From NCBI RefSeq assembly GCF_019649055.1, contig NW_026570254.1, forward strand, positions 744,001 to 808,000: a stretch of DNA of 64,000 nt. Direction: 5' to 3'. Numbering within the stretch: the stretch's first letter is position 1; each line of letters opens with the position of its first letter. The stretch comes from Paramacrobiotus metropolitanus (lineage: Eukaryota > Tardigrada > Eutardigrada > Parachela > Macrobiotidae). Shown in pieces: positions 28,501 through 40,947 of the stretch. Both the position numbers and the translations under genes were made by a program. The notes under the pieces were generated by a model. That model was not told the DNA's origin and did no database searches. It worked only from the letters and a program-made list of their open reading frames with translations.

Positions 28501-28894
28501 GCAGCGAGGCCGGACCCATATTAAGGCTGCGGCAAAGGTGGGATTTGTTCGTTAATAGTAGAATAGATTTCAAATAATTTATATGACATTTATAGTACTA
28601 TAGTTAAACCGTTGGTTATTTTTAGCATTTGTGTTGAGTCGTTGTGAACGGTTTTTACTTCAGGAGTCCACAGAAGGCAGAATAAGAACTCAGGAGAAAG
28701 CTGAATCTAGTGCTTCACCCACTCCAAGCGGTACGGATGCTGAAGGAACGGACGAAGAAGGTATAGAAAATTCGGCTTCCGCTGGCGGATCCCCGTCATC
28801 AGGCTCGGAGGAGGAAGAGCTGCAAGAAGAAACAAAAGCAGAACCTGAAGAGGATAATATGGTTAGGCGCCGGAAAGCCCGCAGAGAGGAATAA
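25547..28894 (+). CDS. TMX1: Thioredoxin-related transmembrane protein TMX1/TMX4-like (8 exons)
   Basis: Exons: 25547-25728, 25843-25958, 26360-26405, 26496-26624, 26683-26728, 26933-27034, 28472-28537, 28664-28894; all phases agree, 305 residues. Signal peptide at residues about 12-29 (IMLWVSFVFSFYHVISA). The thioredoxin domain has HAPWCPACRDFQPEF, with the CPAC active site characteristic of TMX1, and the cis-Pro loop ISALPTVYH. A transmembrane helix (WVTYAVFAIGTIVLGG plus LLVFLIELF from exon 7) is followed by an acidic Glu/Ser-rich cytosolic tail ending RRRKARREE, consistent with ER retention. It is an ER membrane oxidoreductase acting on client disulfides. The donor of exon 4 (26624) is the least certain splice. 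Intron 6 (1.4 kb) carries an inverted-repeat element. Confidence 0.92.
26202..26254. repeat. Short inverted repeat / hairpin in TMX1 intron 2
   Basis: Two arms of 23-24 nt (ACTGTTTAACAGCCCC onward; the other arm has one extra C) separated by GCTATG. It would form a near-perfect stem-loop in DNA or RNA. Confidence 0.75.
27384..28182. mobile_element. Non-autonomous inverted-repeat DNA transposon in TMX1 intron 6
   Basis: About 799 bp. Both ends carry imperfect inverted termini containing TAGGCACCC and CTTTCACCC, and each subterminal region holds several further copies of ACTATAGGCACCCC in opposite orientation at the two sides. It is flanked by a 9-bp direct repeat ATTATAATA (27375-27383 and 28183-28191). 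A 9-bp duplication with repetitive termini fits Mutator-like elements; hAT or P (8 bp) is the alternative, since the duplicated bases are AT-rich. No transposase ORF seen. Confidence 0.65.
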
Positions 28895-29236
28895 TTTTGT
28901 TGTTTTTAGTGCTGTTTTTTTTATTTTTTCCGAAATATCATTCTTTTCTTGAGCTTGTGAATCCAGCAAGATGACGCTTATTTGACGAATTGACGGTGAT
29001 AACGCTATGACGAAGGAAGCTTTGCCTTTAGTGTGAGTTACAGTAAATAAATTCGGAAGAAAGGATGAGCGGATAATCAGGTTCGCTGAATGCTTTGTTG
29101 CTTGTTGTGGAGATCTTGAGAATACATCATTGCTTATTGGCAATCCTTCGTTAATTAAATTCAGCATACCGGCACTTTTGCCAATGTTTTCGTTTTTCCT
29201 AGCGGTGTGCACATCTTGCTGTATGTACAATGGACT

Positions 29237-29309
29237 GCAAATTAACCTGACGTCGGACCAGACACAAATCGATTATTACGTGTATCGGTCAGCGTCAGGT
29301 TAATTTTGC
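29237..29309. ncRNA. Candidate microRNA-like hairpin
   Basis: A 73-nt inverted repeat. The 5' arm begins GCAAATTAACCTGACG and the 3' arm ends CGTCAGGTTAATTTTGC. Pairing continues with a few mismatches to about 29 bp, leaving a loop of roughly 14 nt around ATCGATTA. Size and arm/loop proportions fit a pre-miRNA. It could equally be a solo foldback element; I recognise no known miRNA seed. Confidence 0.3.
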
Positions 29310-30649
29310 AATCGATTGTATCTTAACCTTAGACGCGAGAAACTCTTTTTGTTACGTTCTGTTGTTTGCGAAATGTTGACTATATACCCAGGAGTAAGAG
29401 GCCCTCTTGCCACACACCTAAAAGTGCTTAATATAATACACGATTATGTAACAGCAATTAACGCAGCTGTCCTACTACTATTCTCATCGCTCTTTGAGAT
29501 AGCTTAATTTGCTGCGCGTTTGGATCATTTGAAAGTTTATGAACTTGATTGTCTTGTTTTAAAAGTGAGTAGTACTTGATAGTAGTAGTAAGTTACTGTT
29601 CGTATCACTAACGTAACTAACTGCATGATAACTAATCGAAATACGAGTATATAGATATAACAAGACTTGGTGGTGTTATAGAAAGTGGGAACGCTGTTCA
29701 ACACAGAATTAATTTTGCTGTTCTTCTGACCTGTTCTCGTTTTCCAGAAAGCATTTTACATTTGATCACTTAGCAAATATGAATAGGCGCACAAGGAAAC
29801 TGAGGCTCGTGAAAAGACAAACATTCGGATCAACAGAGTCACGAACTTGGCGTCCCGTTGACACAAGTGAACGTTGAAATCATCTTGGGGAAACATGGTT
29901 TTATCAAAAAGTCAATATTATATGATGCACTTGTGGACAGAACAAGACAGGCGCACCGTGAGATAAGTTCAGATGACTGACCTTTCGCTGGTAAATACAA
30001 CACTAATTTGTTATCATATATTTGCATATATTTTCAAAGTCCGTCATAATTTTGTCACGGATAGGAATCGCTGTTTAAACCCAGAGTTATATGATTAACG
30101 AGTGGGAAACCCATAATAAAAAAATAAACTCGCGGATGATTGCTTCGCCCGGCTCCTGCTATATGTTAAATCACAATAGTAATATTATGATATGATAGGT
30201 TTAGTAATATTTTAATTAAATATCTCTATCTACGAGTGACTCTTCAAAGCCTCCGTTACCTTGATAGAGTTTTTTCCTGATGTGCATAAGATATACTGTA
30301 CTTCTATTTCACGAGTAGCGGCCTCAGTAGCCACGGTATTCATAACTAGATCATAACCAAATACTAACTATTGTGCACTGGCTAAAATTTCAACGGGCAT
30401 TTAGGGGGCAGAGTGTAGCATGTCCATGACCCATGTTCGTATTTAATAAATTGTTGCTCGTATTCGTTCTTCGTATACGTTCTTCTTCGAGTATAATATA
30501 ATTATGTTATTATTACTGTGGTTAAAAATGCCCTAAGCATTTATCATGACTGACCAAAACAAACACTTCAGCAAATTTACTTCTGCCCGATAAGGTGCAT
30601 AGTGCGTCTCCTTTCAATATCGCCAAACTAAGTAATGCCTAATGCGACC

Positions 30650-30955
30650 CCTCACCGTCAGGAAACTGGTTGTCCGGTTAACATAGATCCGGTCTTCTTG
30701 CGTCCTGGTCCTGGAGCCACCACCGGTGATCCAAAGATTCCTTAAACGCCAGCCCGCCCCCCCCCCAAGCCGCAACCTCTGCGCTAGGCGGAAACCGACA
30801 CATGGGCGCCAGCCATCAAGCGCGCTTTCGCCTCCGGCCGGTGCAAGAAGAAATCCCTTGGTCCTCACGAACCAATGGGAAAAGATCGGACGTTTGCTCC
30901 AACGTAGCTCCAACGGAGGCTTCCAGGGTCCAGCCCGCGTTGCCGTGAGATCCTT
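30650..30955. other. GC-rich island of unknown nature
   Basis: About 300 bp clearly richer in G+C than the AT-rich flanks, with a C10 run near 30760. The minus strand is open for 99 codons (30614-30913), with an Arg-rich product lacking a recognised domain and no splice context. It could be a fragment of a transposon or an unseen exon. Confidence 0.35.
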
Positions 30956-32310
30956 ATTATATAATAAAAGATTATACTATAAACAACGCAATGGTACAGC
31001 GGCACATCAAGCCTTTTCCTATTATGCAGTGCTCGGCAGCTTCTAGAGTACGAGTAGTTAGTAGAGCGGGACAAAAAATATGCATCGCAAAATACCGAGA
31101 AATTACTCAGAACCACCGGTACTTTGTTCTGCCCGCTTTGCTTCGGAACTCTTAGTCCATGGATACCAGAAGGCCAACCTGAGATCAAAGAAGTTCCTCC
31201 AACTGGCAAAATTCGACCTAGCAAAGCTTTTGGCACTGGATCAATCAGTTCTTGCTACCATGGCGAAAATCAAAAAAGTACAAAATAATACGATAAATTG
31301 ATGACCTTAAATAAAAACTAGGTATCCTGCAATTTATGAGGCCGGTCGGTCTCGAAGCGACGTAATTAATTTTGTTTAAAACTTTAACGACTGATCTTTT
31401 GCTGTATAGTTATGTACCGTAAATATATTCTGTTTATTATTTAATTTTGCTAGTAAATTCAGAGCAGATTTAGCGCTGCGTGAATCGCTATGGACGACTA
31501 AATTTGCATATTTGACAAAGGGTGCAATGGTTGTGTACGGCGGCTACGGCCCAAATAAATAAATGCCACCCAATTACCTAATGATAGTTGCCTACTGGCC
31601 ATTGGTTGAGTTATGAATTTACGCATATCAGCGGCATATGTACAGGATAAATGGATAATACTTACAGTTAGAAGTCTGCTTTATTTTGTCAGCAGTTTCA
31701 GCAATCAGTAGTCGCACGTGGACTCGCTTCCCTACGGTTTATGGATGAACTTTGTTTACGGATCTTTGTGAAACTGTGACAGATGATCGTGCCTGATAAA
31801 CGATTGTGCCTAGAACATTTCACAGTGCCTTTCTTACTGCCGTCACGCTAAGCCCGCCAGAAAACAAATGCTAAAACATGCTGTTTGATTCGTTGGGATG
31901 GGTTACGCTAGCAAATGGACCGTGTAAGCGTAGGTGAGTGCACCAATTGCATTTAGCTGCTGTCCGTACGAGTGACGTGTCAGTCACGCCCAGATAAGTA
32001 TGGCGTGTCTAGTCGGGTATAATACAGTAGTCCGACCCTAGAGTAGAATTCGGCGTACACATTTCAGTCTGCAGGAGTACTTTACGCTGTTTACGATCAT
32101 TCATTTGTATTATTTAATTTGGCCAGAGATGATTGATCTTAACTGTTAAGGTTCATCGTGAAGATATTTTCGAAACCACAGAGAAAGACCTGGATGACCC
32201 ATAAACAGTGTGGGGTTAATTAAGTTTTCACGCATTTGCAGTTTGCTATTGTTTTTCTTGATAACATTCGTTTCTGGGATTTTGAGTTGTCACGATCTCG
32301 GCCATAAGAG

Positions 32311-34486
32311 ATGTCCAACCACAGACCAGTGAATCGCGAGATTGTCAAGCCAGCTCACTGCGTGAACTTATTTGGGACATCTTCAAGTCCCGCAATCAAA
32401 CTGTGGTTACAGCGGGAGCTGCAGCGAGTTCAGAATGTCGACGCCGAGAGGATGCAGGAACGGTATGGATATAATCCTCAAACCAGTGTTCTCCTGCCTG
32501 AAAGCGGCGCGGAATTTGGTAAAACCGTGCATCGGTGGAAAGCGAACGCATTGAAAAGTCACAGCAGCCATTGTGGGCCGTGTCAGGACAAAGGCTGTGA
32601 TTTCGCCACAGAATACTCCAAAAAACTCTCAGTTGAATCGATCAGCATCGATGCAAATGCCGATGACTACATCAAAGTTGTGGATAATAAGAAACGTCCG
32701 GTAAACTCAACGGGAAAGCCCGTTGCTAAGCGAACGACCAGCTCCGGTGGACGCTCTTTGAGAGGTACTCGGGCAGTTTAAAAGTTAAAGTTGTAAAAGC
32801 TGGAATTATGAACAGAAGAATCAGTACATAGCTGCAACCACCAAAATAATAAGAAGAACGAAAATATATTAGTAAGTACTGTATTGTACTGGTACCACAA
32901 CTCTCGTGCATTATTCAAGTTTTAAACTTTTAGCAGTTACATTAGGAGCCCTGTTTTGAGAAATCAACCTGCCTTATTTAAAGATTCTAAGACTAGAAGA
33001 TTTTAGTCTTGTTCAGAAACTGTAAATGATAGTACAGTAACAGTGGTACATATCTATCTTCTTTGTGTTGTGTATTAATTTCAGTTTACATTTCTGTTAA
33101 GCCTAAAAGCCACCCTCAAAAATCTGAATTCAAAACTCTTGCTGACTTGCAAACATTGATTTCAGGCCCACAACTCTTAGCCTCCGTTTTTGATCTTGAA
33201 AATTTTCGCATGATAAGAACTATGTAAAAAACCACAAGGAAGTTTGATTTAAACGATTTGTAAACCTTAAATAGTAATACGGTAATAAGTAATTAATTTT
33301 GTGACTTCTGATCGTGAGAAGAATGTACGACTGTAAATAACCCCGCAAAATCGGGCTATCTGGGCTGTTGGTGATGGTTTAACGCAAGTTTTAACCGTGA
33401 AAAGGTATCGGGCGACTTTTTGGTTGTTTAAAACAGTTAGATACTTAAGTATACTTTAAATCGATATAACTCGATGCCACATTTACCATTATGTAGCCAG
33501 ATATCAAGTAACTTATTATTTTCGGATACAAATACTTTGGGGACAAAGTTTTTATAATTACACCGAGACTCACGTTTTTCCTTCACTATTTTGCTCAGCT
33601 GCAAGCGAGGTCAGGTGGTTCAGCAATTCAGAGTGCTAGGGATGCATATTTCGTTCTGGAGAAATTTCTAAAACTTCTGTAATGGAAATCGTTTCGTGCG
33701 AATGAGAAATTAGTTGACCATGAGCAGCGCGCACCTCTGATCGCTGATGCAAACGATTCATAAGTCTGGAGATTTTCAGGGCGATATAAAATTGCACAGA
33801 TGCCGGTGCCCGCGGCCGACACCGGTGTGACAAGTGCTCAGTAACTCGTGCACAGCATAAAGCCATGCACGAGACAGTAAAAAAAAAACAGCTACCGCGT
33901 TGTTCCACGAATCCACAGCCGTGAGCCGTGCTTATTGTTAACTTTCCATAATTTCTTTTTTTCCCTTGTAATTATCCATCGCAACGGCGCTATCTCTTAT
34001 TTTAAAAATTACGTTTGCTAAAACTCGAAATTATTGCTATTTTGTAAATGGAGTGGTACAATATAATCGAGCAATCGTAATAATAATAAGTAATAATAAA
34101 CAATCGTGCTCTTTTAGACTCAGATTCTACATATAACACGTATGACCGATGACGTAACTATTACAATAAAATCTTATTAATCTGCAGGGATCGTGCACAG
34201 TGTTTGGTTTGTTCAGCGGCCCTATTACAGACTGTACAATGTGTACATCGCTGTCATTTTGACTCTGTCTTCTACATATTTATGGAGGATTTCTAGGCGA
34301 AAAACTTGAACTACTTTAGTTGAACTAAATTCACCTGCGTTTAATTTTGCAGAATTTGCTACTGTTCGAAAGTCAGCGTTTGGCAGCGGTCCCAAATCGA
34401 AACTTCACTCGAAGCCGAGCGCCGACGTGCCAAGCGGTATTCCTTTGGCGAAAACCAATAACCGCTCCACGCCTTCCCTAGAATGA
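32311..34486 (+). CDS. CDKN1: Cip/Kip-type cyclin-dependent kinase inhibitor (p27/dacapo-like)
   Basis: ATG 32311. Residues about 15-75 match the CDI domain: KPAHCVNLFG (cyclin-binding, the C-x-N-L-F-G of Kip proteins), then LQRELQRVQ with DAERMQERYGYNP in the place of the R-W-N-F-D-F segment, then a GKTVHRW region. The C-terminal half is low-complexity with basic clusters (NKKRPV, GKPVAKR) suiting a nuclear signal. Cip/Kip proteins bind cyclin-CDK2 complexes and arrest the G1/S step. Two ends are possible: reading through to TAA gives 156 residues (32311-32781); a donor GAGAG|GTACTC at 32764 joined to an acceptor at 34352 gives exon 34353-34486 and about 194 residues, ending RSTPSLE, with matching phase. 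I favour the spliced form but the 1.6-kb intron may hide another exon. Confidence 0.7.
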
Positions 34487-35602
34487 TTCAAATTAACAAT
34501 TACTGTGGATCGGTAAATTGCATTGCTGAAATAGAAGTCAAGACTATACAGAATTTAAAGAGCGATATCGGACTGGCAGAAGGGAAAGTGTGGACTTCCT
34601 GAAGCTGTTAGCGATCGGTGTCTTGCGGTTGCAGGTGACAGTGTGGAAATTTATCGGCTGCAGAGATCCGAGTTTCTTGATTACAGTATATGATTGTATT
34701 TACTGCGTTTTAAAGTCCTATTGTTTTACTTTTGTTACAACATTTACAATAAACATGAATGCTGTTTACAACATTGACATTGATGAAATCATGAATGGTT
34801 CTGTGGAGTTATTTAGGCAACTGGTTTCGGTATGAGTATCTTGTCTTTTTTTTTGAATTGTGAATGGTTTTGTAAATGGCAGTTATTAGCTCTTGTTAAT
34901 GAAGATTAAAAGAATTTTTCCTGTTTTGGGTATGTATTTAGATTAAAATTTATTTAGGTGCATACCAGAGTCTTCAGACCATCGAAGTCCTGTTCCTAAT
35001 TCAACATACTAATTTTTCAGGATTATTTTGTCTGTTTAGTTTATTCATTGAGCAGACAAACCCTTGAGGCACTTCCAACTCCAAGTCTGGTCAGTACAAT
35101 ACTTGGACAAAACAGAAAAATACGAACTACAAAACTGTACTTGAAGAAAAAGAAGGAGTACCGTAGATAAAGAAACTTTCCGAAACAATTAATTTGTAAC
35201 GATCTTTCATCAAGATCACACATACAAAATTAATAGGTACTGTAATAAATCTTAAAGTACAAAATTGTACTTACAAAATTAATAAGTACTGAAGTGCCTG
35301 CACTGACAGTGAGCGATAGATACAATTGCATGTGTTGTGTTGGGTCTGCCGTCTGCGTTTGCTGCTTGAGACGTGAATGGTGTTTCAAGTGCGACTCCGC
35401 CTTGGTCGACGTGTCTGACCGTATCGGCATCGCTAGCTGCAGTCGCAACGATAAAATTGTACACACGATATTACACAGACTTACCACGGTGCAGCTGTTA
35501 AGTTTTCCAAATTAAAAACTTTAAATTCCCTTACTTCCGGCTACAGAACGTGGATCGCCTGCCAGACTCCCGACACTTTTACATCCTTTTGAAAGATAAA
35601 AA
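34487..35602. promoter_or_regulatory. CDK inhibitor 3' side and SND1 promoter region
   Basis: No coding signal. An ACTTCCGG (ETS-factor consensus common in housekeeping promoters) occurs at 35533-35540, about 63 bp upstream of the SND1 ATG and followed by a possible short leader. The earlier part is AT-rich 3' UTR-like sequence. Confidence 0.4.
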
Positions 35603-38600
35603 ATGGTCAGCACTCCTGAACCCGTTAACTCCCAAGTGGCGCAGGAAAAGAAAGACAAGGAGCGCCGCAGTGGCATTGTCAAGCAGGTGAGTTCGTCTTG
35701 ATACTGGAATTGCAAGACCCGTCGTGTCGCGCGTGCGCGGTGTTCCGTGTAAATACTCACTTAAGGTTTCTGTGCATTTTCAAGTTTAACGTTCTTGTGT
35801 TGCAGTAGCAAGCTTCCTTTTCTCTAACTTTTGATACGAGTACAGTATAACAAAACGAATATCTAATGAACAAAAATTCATTCTTGTGCGCCATATGTTA
35901 GTGTTATTTTGCGTACCTTCCTGTCGCACTGATGACGACTTATCAGGCTTACGTTGGGAAATGTGTGACAGGTGTTGTCGGGCGATGCGGTGGTAGTGCG
36001 GGGTGTTCCGCGTGGTGGTCCGCCGCCAGAATTCACCCTGTACTTCTCCAGCGTGGCTGCGCCGAAATTGGCCCGTCGCGCGAACCCCAAGGACAGCAGC
36101 TCCGAATCCGACGACGAAGTGAGTGTGCACATGCAGAGTGTCGCTCTTGGAGCGTATGCGTAATCTTGGATGATTGTTTTGCAGCCGTACGCTTGGGAAG
36201 CTCGGGAGTTTCTGCGAAAGAAACTTGTCGGCAAAGAAGTGGTCTGCGCCATTGACCATAGAGTTCCGCAGTCGGGACGGGAATACGGAACGCTTTGGCT
36301 CACTCAAGGTTAGTGTTAGTGAAGACGTTCGCGAATTGTTAAAATTTTCTTAACCTTACAGTTAGGCGTATATATTCAGCATTCAGCATATATTGTTGCC
36401 TACTTGCCTGTATTCGCGTAATGTGCTTTCCGCCACTGACTGTTTTATTTTTGTATGGTGTAATAATCTTTTTCCCATGTATTTTAAAATATTGTTCCTT
36501 AGATAATATAAAATACTCCGCTTAGGTTTGGGAAAGTTTAATGATGGCACAACTGTTGAGCATTTAGCGTTGTGGTATTCCTTGGGTTTTGCTGATAGCC
36601 TGATTCGCTACTGTTACCATTTTTTTCCAGCTTGCGTTTTCGTAATTGTTGGTTTTTATACGAGCCTCATCATGTATTTTATTTTTTACTTATCCAGATG
36701 GACAACAGTCGGAGAATGTGCTGGACACGATGGTGTCGGAAGGATGGCTGGAGGTGAAAAAGAGTGGTGTCTGGCAAGAGTAAGGAAAATTTGACGACGC
36801 CTTCTGCGGTTCCAAACTTCCGATTGATATTATATTTTGACTGCCTACGCAGCGATCGATACAACAGTCTGGTTGAACTGGAACAGTCTGCGAAGTCAGC
36901 TGGCCGCGGACGATGGAGCAGCGATGATGCTAATCTCCACAAACGTCAGATAACATGGAATTTCGAAGATATTAAAAGTTTCTGCGAGAAAAATAAAAAT
37001 CAGTCGATCAAAGGTAGCACAGATAAACCGGATTTTGGATTACGCGGTTTTCCTGTTATAGAATTTTGTAACCGGTTTTTGCTTTTCGCAGGCATTGTGG
37101 AATTTGTGCGGGATTCTTGCACGCTGCGCGTGACTCTCCTCCCAGATTTTATTCCTGCAATGGTCGCTTTGACAGGAATTCGGGTAAAGGATGAATTTTC
37201 TTTTTTTTTATCAAGTACGTACCGCAAAAGTTAGTGCTTTCATTAGGGACCGTCTTTTAAACAAGATGGGACAAAGGACGAATTCGCGGAGGAAGCCAAG
37301 TTCTTCACCGAAAGCCGCTTGCTGCATCGCGATGTGGAGGTTATAATTGAAGGTGTAAACAATCAGCTGATCATGGGATCGATCGTTCATCCGGTAACAG
37401 TAAAATCGATAGCATCTGTACTCGTAATTTTAGTATGCTCTTTCGCCTCTACCCGTGTATTGCCTAATTTGGGACTGATTTGTCGTTAACATCACTCACT
37501 GAGTTACTCCGTCTTAATGTGGATACCGCCTAATACCAGATAGGCTTTACGCTGTTCTTGCAGGCTGGATCGATTACCGAAGCTCTGCTGAAGCAAGGTT
37601 TTGCCCGGTGCGTCGACTGGAACATCGGGTCATATAGTCAGGGTGCCTCTAAACTTCGGGAAGCCGAAAGGTATGTACTGTACCTTCGTTTTTGGATAAA
37701 ACTTTTTGTAAAATTTGGGTTTTTTGGACAAATATTTCTGAAATTGTAAGTCTGCTTTGTGAGCAGAGAAGCAAAAGAAAAGAAGTTGAGAATATGGAAA
37801 AATTATGAGGCCAGCCAGAGCAACATCCGGGAAGATGAACGGCATTATAGCGCCAAGGTTTGACACTTATGCATTGGTGATTTGAAATGCATTTTTTAAC
37901 GCTTATTCGCTGTACAGGTAGTGGAGATTAACAATGCTGATGCGATAACTGTGAAGACATCTTGTGGACAGTACAAAAAGATATTTCTCGCAGGAGTGCG
38001 TCCACCCAAGTAAACAGCACTTAGCTTGAAAATTTGCGAAGTCCGTTCCTAATCTGTGCTGATGCACTGTATAATAGAATTACTGTTTAAAGGATGCCCG
38101 CCGATGTCGAGAGTGCTGGTCAGCCACAAAAAGACAAGAGATCTAGACCAATTTATGATATCCCTTACATGTTCGAAGCGCGGGAATACTTGCGAAAAAA
38201 ATTGATTGGACAGAAAGTAAAGAAATTATTGATACATGGGCCATGGCCCATGGATAAGCGGAGCACTGGTTGATGTTTTGCGTTTGCCAGGTGGATATCA
38301 CACTGGACTACATCCAACCAGCTCGAGCGGATACCTCGGAAAAATTCCCCGAACGCCAGTGTTGTACCGTAAAGATTGGTGACACAATTGTCAATGAGGC
38401 ACTGATTTCAAAAGGATTAGCTTCCATTGTTTTCTACCGTCAAGACGACGAGCAGCGACCAAGCTGCTATGATGCTCTGCTGGCGGCTGATTCCAAAGCT
38501 CAGACTGCGAAGAAAGGAATCTACAGCAAAAAGAATACTGTTACCGTCCGCGTCAGCGACATATCTAACGTAAGCCAGCCCTAACAGCGCAGTTCGCAGC

Positions 38601-40640
38601 ACTTTTCCAGGTTATTATCGATGTGTTTTTACAGGATACCGCCAAGTGCAAAGCGTTCTTACCGTCATTCCAGAGAAGCGGCAAGCAAGAAGCGGTTGTC
38701 GAGTATGTTGGTAGTGGCTCTCGATTTCGCGTGTTTTTGCCAAAAACTTCATGCACTGTCAGCGTTATACTTGCCGGTAAGTGCGCTGATCCGGTTCAGC
38801 ATGCGATCATTTACCTGTTGGTTTTAAGGTTGTATATAGTTGATCGCTACTGATAGATTCAGTATACAGACTATAGAGCACGTTTTTTTAAAAAATGCAT
38901 TGACAGATGTGTAATTATAAGAAGCAATAAAAATAGTTAAATAGCAAGTTTTCTGAATTTCTAGGTGTCGTATGTCCAAAGGGAAGTCGTCAAGGTCCAA
39001 ACGGTCAAATTCTTGAAGCAGAGCCATGGGGCAACGAAGCTCTGCAGTTTTCCAAAGAGCTGTGCTTGCAGCGAGATGTACGTTAGTAATTTATTTTCAG
39101 ACTTATCTTAATGCCTACCCCGAGTTCTATTAGGTCCACGTGGAGATCGATGCCATGGACAAAGTTGGAAATTTCATTGGTTGGGTGCATGTTGATGGAA
39201 AAAATGTTTCGCTGGAATTGGTGGAAGCCGGATTGGCCTCTGTTAATTACTTTTCCGCAGAGCGAAGCCCGTATCTGGGCGTTTTACAGAATGCTGAAGC
39301 GGCGGCCAAGGGAAAAAAACTCAAGGTGCCTGTAATATTTCAAATCGAGGCAGCTTTGCAAAAAATTCCGGTGATAACTTCATGGTTTTTTTAGATTTGG
39401 AGTGACTATGTCGAACCAACAGAAACTGAAGTTAAACAGGAAGAGGACACTACAGACCGAACTGAGAATTATAAACGTGTGATGGTGGTGGAAATTCTTC
39501 CTGGTTTGCGTTTCTATGCTCAGGATTGTGATTCAGGTATTATATCACGCGTAATAGAAATTCAGCACGGTTTCTTCTGTGACGGTGACGTATTTTAGGT
39601 GCGAAACTGGAATCTTTAATGAATAGCATTCGCGAGGAATTCGCATCGAATCCTCCACTGGGTGGCTCGTATGTACCGAAGCGTGGCGATGTATGTGCAG
39701 CGAAATTCAGCGTCGATGGGCAGTGGTATGAGAAAAATTTCTCCCTTGGCATTTGATGAAATGATGTCGTTATATGATGACATGATGGCTTCAAAGCTTT
39801 GACTTTTCGTCAGGTATCGCGCTAAGGTTGAAGGAATCCAGGGAGGCAAAGTTCAGGTTCTTTTCATTGATTATGGAAATGTGAGCACAAAAAATAATTG
39901 TAAAATGCATATTATTGAATTATAATATAAAGGTCACTACTTCACTCGTGATCTTTCAGCGGGAAAACGTGAGAACAACCGATGTTGCAAATCTTCCGGC
40001 TAGTTTTAAGCAGCTGTCACCACAGGCTGTGGAGTATACTTTGGCTTTTGTCCGTGAACCATCGACGGTATGTTGCAATCAGTGCGGACTTAACTCGCTG
40101 TGTGGATAATCTTGTTGCTGTTAGGACTCAGAAGCTGAGTGGGCATTCCAGCAGGCTGTCAAAGACCAGCCAATGCTTTTAAATGTGGAATACAAAGCGA
40201 ATAATTCAGATCATGTCACTTTGCTTCGTGCTGACACAAAGGACGACATCGGAAAGGTTTGGTTAGCGAAGGCTACTGCTTGGTCGATGTGAGACGCGAA
40301 CGACGGCTGCAAAAATTGGTTAGCACCCTTATTTTTGTTTTGTATTGATTGTTAAACGGTCCTGACAGAAATTGCATGAATTCACTGAAACATAGGATTA
40401 TATCAAATGTGCAGTTGTACTCGATCCATCAACTGTGGTTTCTTAGGTTTCTGAGTACAAGGCCGCTCAGGAAGAAGCTAAGCGTTCTAGGGTAAGTCAG
40501 GTTATCTTCAAAATATAACTATAAAAAGAATTTTGAGCTGCAAATGTTTTTAATGCTGACTATTGTTTTCGCAGCGCAACATCTGGCGTTATGGAGACAT
40601 CACTGAAGACGATGCCAAGGAATTTGGTTTTCAGCGATAG
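35603..40640 (+). CDS. SND1: Tudor staphylococcal nuclease, SND1/Tudor-SN (22 exons, one frame break)
   Basis: Exon ends: 35603-35686, 35972-36118, 36185-36308, 36698-36779, 36853-37013, 37092-37183, 37247-37393, 37564-37670, 37767-37857, 37918-38009, 38093-38216, 38291-38569, 38635-38776, 38965-39077, 39134-39325, 39395-39536, 39599-39725, 39814-39880, 39960-40067, 40125-40318, 40447-40491, 40575-40640. Order: four SNase-like domains ([63 protein letters not shown]), a Tudor domain ([19 protein letters not shown]) and the split fifth SNase part ending [20 protein letters not shown]. It is a RISC-associated nuclease and transcription/splicing co-activator. Length with one base restored is 908 residues, as usual. 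In exon 20 the frame breaks near 40253-40257: after DDIGK one base is missing before the expected [12 protein letters not shown], and the unrepaired frame stops at TGA 40290-40292. Confidence 0.95.
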
Positions 40641-40941
40641 ACAATGCTGATGTCAGGTCGAGGTGTTCAATTCCGGTCGCAACGAATGGCTTGGGAGTTT
40701 TATTAATGCAGTGAAATGGTTGTTAAATGGTCCGATAACCGTGATAATTTTTTCTGGGTTTTTGAATTATCTTTTAAACTATTTATAACATTTTTAACGT
40801 TAGTTTTTACTCTTTCTTGTCCGGTTTGACCCGTAAAAACATAATTTGTCACTTCACATTGCTGTAGGATTTTTTGCGTAACCTCGTGCTTGGACTATTC
40901 GGTGCCCGTTTTGTATTTATTTACCGGTCTTCCATTGTTGT

Positions 40942-40947
40942 AATAAA
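40942..40947 (+). terminator. Candidate SND1 polyadenylation signal AATAAA
   Basis: Canonical hexamer about 300 nt downstream of the SND1 stop codon, the first in a usable position. Confidence 0.5.

Larger units (their letters stand above)
28895..32310. other. Gene-poor 3.4-kb region between TMX1 and the CDK inhibitor
   Basis: No conserved coding exon on either strand. It holds a miRNA-like hairpin (29237-29309), a GC-rich island (about 30650-30955) and otherwise AT-rich sequence. The last few hundred bases are presumably the CDK inhibitor promoter and leader. Confidence 0.5.

Noticed and set aside
28640-28894. Acidic ORF 28631-28894 as an independent small gene
   Set aside because: It is the last exon (from 28664) of TMX1, encoding its acidic cytosolic tail; the upstream part of the ORF is intron.
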